Source: Chloroflexota bacterium (GTDB lineage: Bacteria; Chloroflexota; Dehalococcoidia; SM23-28-2; RBG-16-64-32). Taken from it: a DNA stretch of 9,703 nucleotides. A program made the translations under genes and the position numbers. Below, piece by piece: positions 4,312-9,703 of this stretch (its first letter is position 1; the number at the start of each line of letters is the position of its first letter). The notes beneath the pieces were generated by a model. It was not told the DNA's origin and did not search any database. It saw only the letters and a program-made list of their open reading frames with translations. Location: NCBI GenBank assembly GCA_016190405.1, contig JACPQO010000031.1, forward strand, positions 1-9,703, written 5' to 3'.

Positions 4312-5831
4312 TGGCCGTGACCAGGAAAGCGCAGTCGCCCCCCGACCTCGTGGAGCTGGAGGGCATATTCCAGCCGCGCTCTATCGCCGTGGTGGGTGCG
4401 TCGGCCAACCCCGACAGCCCGGGCCACGACTACGTGAGCTGCCTGCAACAATTCGGTTACCAGGGCCCGATATACCCGGTCAACCCGCGCGCCTCGGAGA
4501 TCCTGGGCTTGCTGGCCTACCCCTCGCTGCAGGAGATCCCGGGTCCGGTCGACTATGTCGTCTCCTGCGTGCCGGCCTCGGCGGTGCTGGAGGTGGTGGA
4601 CGACTGCGCGGCCAAGGGGGTGAAGGCGCTGCAACTGTTCACCGGCCGTTTCAGCGAGACGGGCCGTCCCGAAGCCGCCGACCTGGAGAAGCGCCTTCTC
4701 CAGCGGGCGCGGGCGGCCGGTGTCCGCATCATCGGGCCCAACTGCCTGGGGCTCCTCTACCCACGGCTGGGCATCTCGTTCCGGACCGATATGCCCCGAG
4801 AACCCGGCAGTGTGGGGTTCCTCTCCCAGAGCGGGAACCTGCTGTTCGAGCTGACCTACCTGGGCGGGCCACGCGGCCTGCGCTTCTCCAAGGCGATGAG
4901 CTACGGCAACGGCCTGGACCTGAGCGAGGCCGATTTCCTGGACTACTTCGGGCAGGACTCTGAGACCGAGGTCATCGGCGCCTACATCGAGGGCGTGCGT
5001 GACGGCCGCCGCTTCCTGGCGGCGCTCAAGCGGGCCGCCGCGGCCAAGCCGGCCGTCATCCTGAAGGGCGGCCGCACGACCGCCGGCGGTCGCTCCGCTG
5101 CGTCCCACACCGCCGCCCTGGCCGGCGCCCGCGACGTCTGGGATGCCGCCTTGGCCCAAGCCGGCGCCGTCGGCGTCGATACCGTGGAAGAGCTGGTGGA
5201 CATGCTGCTGGCCTTCGCCTTCATGAAGCCCCCTTCGACTCGTTCGGAACGCTCCGCGTCCCGAACGGCTCAGGGTGAGCGGGGAGGGAGGCGCCCAGAC
5301 GGGCTGCCGTATGGCCGGCTGGCCATGGTGGGCGGCGGCGGCGGGCGATCCGTCCTCACCGCCGACCTGGGCGAGGAGCTGGGGCTCAGCGTCCCCCCGT
5401 TGCCTGAAGACGTACAGCAAAAGATCGCTGAGAAGGCGCCGGACCTGGCCGGGTGGATCACCAACCCCGTCGACCAGTCGATCCTGGCCGGCAGCGGCCT
5501 GGGCGGCGCCCAGGTCCTGGAATGGCTGGACGAAAGCCCCGGCATCGACCTGCTGCTGACCAGCGTGGGCGAAGGCTGGTCGCTGGGGCGCCCCAACGCC
5601 CAGGCGCTGGTGTCTCGGGTCAGCGAGCGGTTCGCCCAGGTGGGCAGCCGGACAGCCAAGCCGTTCGCCGTCGTCCTGGCGCCCTCGGACTACGCCGCGG
5701 AGTGGCAGTGGCGGCTCATCTCGGAGGCGCGGGAGAGGCTGACGGCGGCCGGGCTGGCGGTCTACCCCAGCCCGGAGCGGGCGGTGCGGGCGCTGGCGCG
5801 GTTCGTGGCGTATTGGGAGGAGCGGCCGTAG
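4311..5831 (+). CDS. ADP-forming acyl/acetyl-CoA synthetase, alpha-type subunit
   Basis: This 506-residue protein has the alpha-subunit architecture of NDP-forming acyl-CoA synthetases. An N-terminal CoA-binding Rossmann domain begins IFQPRSIAVVGASANPDSPG (19-38). A succinyl-CoA-ligase-like domain follows, with IIGPNCLGL (140-148), GFLSQSGNL (169-177) and LKGGRTTAGGRSAASHTAALAG; H266 fits the phosphorylated catalytic histidine. The third, C-terminal domain begins LAMVGGGGG (337-345) and includes WITNPVDQS. The ATP-grasp beta half is missing, so a separate beta subunit must exist for activity. GTG 4311 is the chosen start (GTG 4317 is possible); neither has a Shine-Dalgarno and both abut a heptad array. 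Residues about 308-324 are encoded by an inserted dispersed repeat at the junction of the second and third domains, and the TAG stop lies in a palindromic repeat. Substrate is not predictable. Confidence 0.88.
   Translation: MAVTRKAQSPPDLVELEGIFQPRSIAVVGASANPDSPGHDYVSCLQQFGYQGPIYPVNPRASEILGLLAYPSLQEIPGPVDYVVSCVPASAVLEVVDDCAAKGVKALQLFTGRFSETGRPEAADLEKRLLQRARAAGVRIIGPNCLGLLYPRLGISFRTDMPREPGSVGFLSQSGNLLFELTYLGGPRGLRFSKAMSYGNGLDLSEADFLDYFGQDSETEVIGAYIEGVRDGRRFLAALKRAAAAKPAVILKGGRTTAGGRSAASHTAALAGARDVWDAALAQAGAVGVDTVEELVDMLLAFAFMKPPSTRSERSASRTAQGERGGRRPDGLPYGRLAMVGGGGGRSVLTADLGEELGLSVPPLPEDVQQKIAEKAPDLAGWITNPVDQSILAGSGLGGAQVLEWLDESPGIDLLLTSVGEGWSLGRPNAQALVSRVSERFAQVGSRTAKPFAVVLAPSDYAAEWQWRLISEARERLTAAGLAVYPSPERAVRALARFVAYWEERP
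5231..5282 (+). repeat. CCCTTCGAC-type repeat inserted in frame in the CoA-ligase gene
   Basis: The element begins CCCTTCGACTCG and ends GGCTCAGGGTGAGCGG, as other copies of this family do. Its interior has the inverted repeat CGTTCGG (5241-5247) / CCGAACG (5261-5267). It encodes about PSTRSERSASRTAQGER (residues 308-324) of the host protein, between LLAFAFMKP and RLAMVGGGGG. In related enzymes these two segments are joined by a short linker. The reading frame is kept on both sides. Compare copies at 1-24 and 42-67. Confidence 0.8.
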
Positions 5832-5858
5832 GGGCAGGTTTCAAACCTGCCCCTACGG
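5826..5858. repeat. Perfect palindromic repeat, copy 2, containing the CoA-ligase stop codon
   Basis: Two 16-base arms pair perfectly around C 5842. The central 29 bases (5828-5856) equal 250-278. The TAG at 5829-5831 that ends the CoA-ligase gene is part of the left arm. It lies in the 53-base gap between convergent genes, so the hairpin could limit read-through in both directions, although no T-tract follows on either strand. Confidence 0.85.
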
Positions 5859-5884
5859 TGTCCGGGCGGTCGCGCGGCCTGTGG

Positions 5885-6400
5885 TTAGAAGGGGTAGCCC
5901 TTGGCGCCCTGGAGGCCCTTGAGGCAAGATATCTCGCCGAGGTGGTTGTTGACGTGAGAGACGACGAAGTTGCTGATAATCGAAGCCACTGTACGCGGCC
6001 CAAGAATCTGTAGCTCGACCACGCGGTCTAAGTCCTCCTCCGTCAGGGACGAGACGTAGCGATTGGTGTTCTCTTGGACAGCTCGGGCGTATTCGCGTAG
6101 CGGCGGCAGGTGAATCTGCACACGCCGCGCCCATTCCCCCCACCCAGGACCTAATGGGGGCGGTTCACTGAGGCCAGTCTTTCCTTCGTGGCTGGTTGCC
6201 GCGAGCTGTGTCTGCCCGCGTAGCCTGACGTTGATGATGAAGTCCTGCCCCAGGGCGATATGGGCGTAGATCACCGCCAACGGGAGAGCGCTGCCGGGAG
6301 GCACCCACCGCGCCTGCTCGTCCGTGACGTTCTCCATGGTCTGTTCGAGCAAGTTGTGCGCGCCTTCAACCTGTTCACGAAGAAGAGATGGAGCATCCAC
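5885..6400 (-). CDS. DinB-fold family protein, copy 1
   Basis: This is a 171-residue four-helix-bundle protein of the DinB / YfiT-like superfamily, whose members usually bind one divalent metal through three histidines; some are thiol-dependent transferases. The candidate ligands are H47 in YAHIALGQDF and H149 and H153 in SHVNNHLGEI. It ends in EISCLKGLQGAKGYPF, identical to the last 16 residues of the paralogue at 6476-6994. By eye the two proteins are about half identical elsewhere. The start is GTG 6400 behind a strong GGGAGG Shine-Dalgarno (about 6406-6412, five bases away), so it need not be coupled to the upstream copy 75 bases before. A weak promoter candidate (TTGAAG 6449-6454, TAACGT 6427-6432) lies in that gap. 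Substrate unknown; SOS control is not implied by the family name. Confidence 0.88.
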   Translation of the reverse strand: MDAPSLLREQVEGAHNLLEQTMENVTDEQARWVPPGSALPLAVIYAHIALGQDFIINVRLRGQTQLAATSHEGKTGLSEPPPLGPGWGEWARRVQIHLPPLREYARAVQENTNRYVSSLTEEDLDRVVELQILGPRTVASIISNFVVSHVNNHLGEISCLKGLQGAKGYPF

Positions 6401-6475
6401 CGCAACCTCCCTTCAATGGGCGCGTGACGTTACTTGGATGTCCCCGGCCTTCAAGCTGCCGCAAGACCCGATTCC

Positions 6476-6994
6476 CTAGAACGGGTAGCCCTTGGCGCCC
6501 TGGAGGCCCTTGAGGCAGGATATCTCGCCGCAGTGGTTGGACGGATGCACGACCGCGACCATGCTCAGCACCCAGGCCAGGCTTTGCTTGCCGAAGTCCT
6601 CGTCCATCTGGATCTGGCGGGTCAGGTCTTCCGGCTGGAGCGAGGCAAGGTACTGCTCGGTGCTCTGGTAAACCGCCGCGGCGTACTGTCGCAGGGCGGG
6701 CAGGTCCAGCTTCACGCGCTTCGCCCACTCGTCCATGCCCGGGCCCATCGGTGGCGGCTCGCTGATCCCAGACTTGCCGGCGAACGAGGTCATCATGAGC
6801 GGCTGGCCGCCCCGAATTACCGCGTTGATGAAGTAGTCCTCGCCGAGGATGGAATGGGCATACAGGGCGCCGGCGGCTATGGCGCTGCCGCTGGGATCAT
6901 AGGCCGCCTGCTGCGGAGTGAGGTCGGCCATGGTGCCCTCCATCACCTCGTGAGCGGTCTGAATCTGCTGTCGGAGAAGCGAAATCGAGTCCAC
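6476..6994 (-). CDS. DinB-fold family protein, copy 2
   Basis: The protein has 172 residues, the same length and layout as copy 1. It begins MDSISLLRQQIQTAHEVMEG, with the possible metal ligand H47 in YAHSILGEDYF, a conserved middle GISEPPPMGPGMDEWAKRV (76-94), H150 and H154 in VVHPSNHCGEIS, and the shared end CLKGLQGAKGYPF. The two genes are adjacent, codirectional paralogues and most simply a tandem duplication. GTG 6994 has AAGGAG at 7000-7005, six bases away, and a sigma-70-like promoter lies at 7045-7073. Both copies keep all three histidines, so both are probably active metal proteins. The role is unknown; DinB-fold enzymes include mycothiol- or bacillithiol-dependent transferases and hydrolases. 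Confidence 0.88.
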   Translation of the reverse strand: MDSISLLRQQIQTAHEVMEGTMADLTPQQAAYDPSGSAIAAGALYAHSILGEDYFINAVIRGGQPLMMTSFAGKSGISEPPPMGPGMDEWAKRVKLDLPALRQYAAAVYQSTEQYLASLQPEDLTRQIQMDEDFGKQSLAWVLSMVAVVHPSNHCGEISCLKGLQGAKGYPF

Positions 6995-7044
6995 GACGGC
7001 TCCTTCTAGGCGCCTTGGGCGCGCGCTGGGGCGACGTTCATCCC

Positions 7045-7073
7045 ATTATGCCCTCGCGGCCACCAAAAGACAA
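7045..7073 (-). promoter_or_regulatory. Sigma-70-like promoter for the DinB pair
   Basis: On the minus strand TTGTCT (7068-7073) is followed after 17 bases by CATAAT (7045-7050). A start near 7038 would give a leader of about 45 bases with AAGGAG before GTG 6994. It lies in the 100-base gap between pgpH and the DinB genes, together with a 12-base GC palindrome (7082-7093) right after the pgpH stop. Confidence 0.45.
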
Positions 7074-7094
7074 CGGTACTGGCGGCGCGCCGCG

Positions 7095-8777
7095 CTACCC
7101 TGAGCGCTCGACTTCCACAGGCGGCGAGGTGCCGTCCATGGGTCCGGGCGGCGGTTGGAGGAAGGCGACGCCGGCACTTGCTGCGGCGCGTAGCTCGGCC
7201 CGGGTGGGGGCGGGGTATTCGATGCGCGGGTGATAGACCCCGCGCAGGGTGGCCTTGAACGACTCGGCGATGACCTTCAGGTCCCGCAGCGTCAGATCGC
7301 AATCGTCTAGCTGGCCCTCGGCCACCCGCTCGGCGATGACGCCGTCCACCAGGGAGTCGATCTTCTCGGGCGAGCGGTCGCGGCTGGAGCGCACGACGGC
7401 CTCCACGGAGTCGGCCAGCATAACGATGGCGGTCTCCTTGCTCTGAGGGCGCGGTCCCGGGTAGCGGAACTTCTCGGCGTCCACGCTGGGGTCCTCGGCG
7501 CTGGCCTTGCGGAAGAAGTAGGTCACCAGCCTGGTCCCGTGGTGCTCCGGGATGAAGGCCCGTACGCGGGCCGGCAGGCGGTAGCGCGCGGCCAGCTCGC
7601 GACCCGCCTGTACGTGCTGGGCGACGACCCGGGCGCTGGCGGCCGGCGCCAGCTTATCGTGGGGGTTCCCGCCCTCCAACTGGTTCTCGATATAGTAGCC
7701 GGGGTTGGCGATCTTGCCGATGTCGTGGAAGTAGCAGCCGGCCCGCACCAGGAGGGGGTCGGCCCCGGTGAGGTCGGCCGCCCGCTCGGCCAGGTTGCCT
7801 ACGATGACGCTGTGGTGGAACGTCCCCGGCGCCTTCTCCTGGAGCTCCCGCAGGAGCGGGTGGCTGAGCTGGGCCAGCTCCATGAGCTGAATGCGGGTGG
7901 TAACGCCGAACATCAGGCCCAGCACGACGGTGGCGCCGACGGTGACGACGGCGGAGCCGAAGCCGGCCAACGCCGAGGCCACGAGCATCCACAGCAGGTC
8001 CACGCCGTCGCGTCCCGGCAGGAGCAGCCAGAAGGCCAGCAGCACGGCGAAGGTGACCAGGCCCACGGCGGCTCCGGCCATCAGGTAGCGGTTCACCCGT
8101 TCGGCGCGGTGGACGGTGAAGATGCCGGCCAGGCCGCCCAGGAAGAAGGCCGCCGTCATCTGGAGCCCCAGGAGCGGCTGGGCGGAAAGCGGCGAGCGAG
8201 CGTCCGGCAAGTAGAAGCCGGCAAAGGTAGCCAGGACGGCCAGGAGCCCCGCCAGGGCCACGGCCAGCCCAACATCCAGCAAGGTGGCGACGAGCATGGG
8301 GGCGGCAGCCACGGGCAGCATGTAGCCCAGGAACAGCCGGTCGTTGTCCGGCAGGGTCAGGGACAGGAACACTTTGGCCGCCGCCATCCACAGCACCACC
8401 AGCAGGCCCAGCATGACCAGGCGCGGCACGGTGCTGACCTCTCTGGGCTGGAGCAGGTAGAGGTACAGCCCCAGGCTGGCGCCGCCCAGCAGGGCCATGA
8501 TGACGGCCGCTAAGACATCGCCGCCGTCCAGGCGGTTGTCCAGGAGGTCTGCCGCCTTGATCTGCCCCAGCTCGCTCGAAGATACCCTCTGCCCCTCCTG
8601 GACGATGACGCGGCCATCGGCCTGGAAGGTCTTGTACGCCACATCGCCGGCGTGAAGGGGCACCTGGCCGGGGAGCACCGGGAAGAGCACGAAGATGAGG
8701 GCGACGCTGACGGCCGTGGCGAACACCAGGGCCCGCAGCGACGATATCGGTTGTTTGGCCTGTCTTGTGCCCGGCAT
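7095..8777 (-). CDS. PgpH-type 7TM-HD phosphohydrolase (probable c-di-AMP phosphodiesterase)
   Basis: This is a 560-residue membrane enzyme of the 7TMR-HD (PgpH/YqfF) family, whose studied members hydrolyse c-di-AMP to pApA. By eye TM1 is residues 13-35, a short extracytoplasmic part covers 36-86, seven helices fill 87-292, and the cytoplasmic HD domain covers about 305-525. HD residues are all present: GTFHHS (H321, H322), CYFHDIGK (H351, D352), H388, PEHHGT (H412, H413) and LADSVEA (D456). Family members usually exceed 700 residues, because the outer 7TMR-HDED sensor is about 200 residues or more; here only about 50 remain. A Pro-rich tail closes the protein. I chose ATG 8777 because GGAG (8782-8785) precedes it. 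ATG 8807 would add ten residues but lacks a ribosome site. It follows rpsU and yqeY, probably in one operon. Confidence 0.9.
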   Translation of the reverse strand: MPGTRQAKQPISSLRALVFATAVSVALIFVLFPVLPGQVPLHAGDVAYKTFQADGRVIVQEGQRVSSSELGQIKAADLLDNRLDGGDVLAAVIMALLGGASLGLYLYLLQPREVSTVPRLVMLGLLVVLWMAAAKVFLSLTLPDNDRLFLGYMLPVAAAPMLVATLLDVGLAVALAGLLAVLATFAGFYLPDARSPLSAQPLLGLQMTAAFFLGGLAGIFTVHRAERVNRYLMAGAAVGLVTFAVLLAFWLLLPGRDGVDLLWMLVASALAGFGSAVVTVGATVVLGLMFGVTTRIQLMELAQLSHPLLRELQEKAPGTFHHSVIVGNLAERAADLTGADPLLVRAGCYFHDIGKIANPGYYIENQLEGGNPHDKLAPAASARVVAQHVQAGRELAARYRLPARVRAFIPEHHGTRLVTYFFRKASAEDPSVDAEKFRYPGPRPQSKETAIVMLADSVEAVVRSSRDRSPEKIDSLVDGVIAERVAEGQLDDCDLTLRDLKVIAESFKATLRGVYHPRIEYPAPTRAELRAAASAGVAFLQPPPGPMDGTSPPVEVERSG

Positions 8778-8877
8778 AGCGCTCCGCCTCGGCGGGGCAA
8801 ATCTCATGATAGCAGACGGGTGGTACTGGAGAAACGATGCGATGCCGCCGGGGATTCGATCAGGAGCCGCTATCCGG

Positions 8878-9333
8878 TCAGGGGGAGGGGGCCGCCAGGA
8901 GCTCCGTCACGACCTCGTTGATGACGCGGCCCTCGGCGCGCCCGGCCAGGCGGGCGATGAGCACGGGCATCACCTTGCCCTTGTCGGCGGGTCCGCGGGC
9001 GCCCACCTCGGCGATGACCTTGCGGGCCTCCTCGGCGATCTCCTCGGTGGCCATAGCCGGCGGCAGGTAAGCCTCCAGGACCCGCATCTCCGCTGCCTCT
9101 TTGTCCACCAGGTCCTGGCGCCGGCCCTTCTTGAACTCCTCGATGCTCTCGCGGCCCTGCTTCACCTGCTTGGCGATGACTACCAGCACTTCGGGGTCCT
9201 CCAGGGGCTTGCCGGCCGCCACCTCCGCGTTCTTCACGGCCCAGGTGACCATGCGGATGGCGGTCTTGCGCGATTCGTCCCCCTGACGGATGGCGTCCTT
9301 CAGGTCCTCCGCCAGTTTCTCTTTAAGGGACAT
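8878..9333 (-). CDS. yqeY: GatB/YqeY domain-containing protein
   Basis: The protein has 151 residues, full length for YqeY. The N-terminal helical domain begins MSLKEKLAEDLKDAIRQGDE and includes RKTAIRMVTWAVKNAEV. The central stretch KQGRESIEEFKKGRRQDLVDKE is the family's most conserved part, and YLPPAM (about 89-94) marks the link to the C-terminal tail domain (EEIAEEARKVIAEVGA ... GKVMPVL ... GRVINEVVTELL). YqeY resembles the tRNA-binding tail of GatB, part of the tRNA-dependent amidotransferase, but its own activity is not established. ATG 9333 has only a weak AAAGG about 11 bases upstream. It lies 54 bases after rpsU, a common pairing in bacteria, and 100 bases before the pgpH start, so the three are probably cotranscribed. 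Confidence 0.93.
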   Translation of the reverse strand: MSLKEKLAEDLKDAIRQGDESRKTAIRMVTWAVKNAEVAAGKPLEDPEVLVVIAKQVKQGRESIEEFKKGRRQDLVDKEAAEMRVLEAYLPPAMATEEIAEEARKVIAEVGARGPADKGKVMPVLIARLAGRAEGRVINEVVTELLAAPSP

Positions 9334-9387
9334 CGGGGGCCGGCCTTTGGGCCCTGCCGCGGGGGCAGGTGTGCGGGACTGCGATGT

Positions 9388-9579
9388 TTAGCCGCGCTGG
9401 CTGCTTCTGAGGCTCTTGCGACGCTTGGCGGCGGCCTTCTTCTTGCGTCTTATGCTGGGGGCCTCGTAGTGTTCACGCCGGCGGGCTTCCGCCAGGATGC
9501 CTGTCTGCTGGACTATCTTGTTGAATCGTTTTAGGGCCTGCTCGAAGCTCTCGTTGGTGCCGACGTGCACTTCCGCCAA
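9388..9579 (-). CDS. rpsU: Small-subunit ribosomal protein bS21
   Basis: bS21 is a 63-residue basic protein of the 30S platform, near the anti-Shine-Dalgarno end of 16S rRNA. It shows the family layout: [45 protein letters not shown], broken here as an N-terminal strand, a [10 protein letters not shown] helix, a RRREHYE helix and a Lys/Arg tail ([13 protein letters not shown]). The start is TTG 9579, with GAGGAGGG seven bases upstream. No ATG is available near the N-terminus, so TTG is well supported. A good promoter (9612-9641) gives a leader of about 25 bases. The gene heads the rpsU-yqeY-pgpH unit. Confidence 0.95.
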   Translation of the reverse strand: MAEVHVGTNESFEQALKRFNKIVQQTGILAEARRREHYEAPSIRRKKKAAAKRRKSLRSSQRG

Positions 9580-9611
9580 AAAAGGTCCCTCCTCTGAAGA
9601 CGTTCTCGCGT

Positions 9612-9641
9612 ATTCTAGAGGTTGGCCGGCCTGCCTGTCAA
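9612..9641 (-). promoter_or_regulatory. Sigma-70-like promoter for rpsU-yqeY-pgpH
   Basis: On the minus strand a perfect TTGACA (9636-9641) and TAGAAT (9612-9617) are separated by 18 bases. Transcription should begin near 9605, leaving about 25 bases including GAGGAGGG before the TTG start of rpsU. This is the strongest promoter match in the window. Confidence 0.6.
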
Positions 9642-9703
9642 GCGAGTGAACTCGTTCGGTACATTCCGCTACACCGCCCTCCTTTCGGTGCTAGAATGTG
9701 TCA
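9642..9703. other. Right-end intergenic segment, no gene seen
   Basis: The last 62 bases carry no gene. A short inverted repeat CACCG / CGGTG (9673-9677, 9686-9690) encloses CCCTCCTTT, and TAGAAT at 9692-9697 (preceded by TGC) could be an extended -10 box on the plus strand for a gene right of the window, but no matching -35 is present. Confidence 0.25.

Noticed and set aside
4146..5420. Long minus-strand open frame of 424 codons opposite the CoA-ligase gene
   Set aside because: It is a GC-codon-bias shadow of the real plus-strand gene and ends by reading through the heptad array ([10 protein letters not shown] peptides); no family motif is visible.
6375..6728. Minus-strand 117-codon open frame across the DinB junction
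   Set aside because: It is an out-of-frame reading of copy 2; the peptide RRDILPQGPPGRQGLP appears in both shadow frames because the DinB tails share nucleotides.
7539..8513. Plus-strand open frame of 324 codons opposite pgpH
   Set aside because: The protein is a low-complexity Gln/Gly/His-rich translation, whereas the opposite strand encodes a well-conserved PgpH protein.
8695..9534. Plus-strand open frame of 279 codons opposite yqeY and rpsU
   Set aside because: It crosses three clearly recognised minus-strand genes and has no family similarity.

Overview
The window is GC-rich (by eye around 65%) bacterial DNA. It looks like a chromosomal segment of a Chloroflexota bacterium, most likely of the Dehalococcoidia type. 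The reasons are the tandem DUF4389 membrane proteins, the frequent GTG and TTG starts, the bS21 - YqeY - PgpH gene order, and several dispersed intergenic repeat families (a CCCTTCGAC...CTCAGGG element, a perfect palindrome around AGGTTTCAAACCT, and heptanucleotide TTCCCTG arrays). The taxonomic call is an inference from gene families and repeats. No rRNA or tRNA gene is visible.

Layout. Positions 1-360 are intergenic and packed with repeats. A DUF2283 gene (361-570, +) converges on a minus-strand block that reads, in transcription order, purQ (3165-2467), an uncharacterised Cys-motif protein (2455-2129), a two-module DUF4389 membrane protein (2132-1470, ATGA overlap), a second two-module DUF4389 protein (1378-800, with its own candidate promoter) and a 70-residue membrane protein (792-580). 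Divergent from purQ, across a heptanucleotide-repeat intergenic region, is an orphan 283-residue membrane protein (3356-4207, +). A second heptad array follows, then an ADP-forming acyl/acetyl-CoA synthetase alpha-type protein (4311-5831, +). Converging on that gene are two paralogous DinB-fold genes (6400-5885 and 6994-6476, -). The right end is a minus-strand unit: rpsU (9579-9388), yqeY (9333-8878) and a PgpH-type 7TM-HD phosphodiesterase (8777-7095), with a good sigma-70-like promoter upstream of rpsU.

How the genes relate. PurQ supplies ammonia for the FGAM synthase step of purine synthesis. The rpsU-yqeY-pgpH unit combines translation factors with a probable c-di-AMP hydrolase whose extracytoplasmic sensor region is strongly reduced. 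The DUF4389 genes form a small membrane-protein cluster of unknown function.

The most unusual feature is the CoA-ligase gene. Three different dispersed repeat families have shaped it. A heptad array runs up to and overlaps the first base of its GTG start. A CCCTTCGAC-type element sits in frame inside it and encodes about 17 residues at a domain junction. A palindromic repeat supplies its stop codon. I see no phage, transposase, CRISPR or defence genes.
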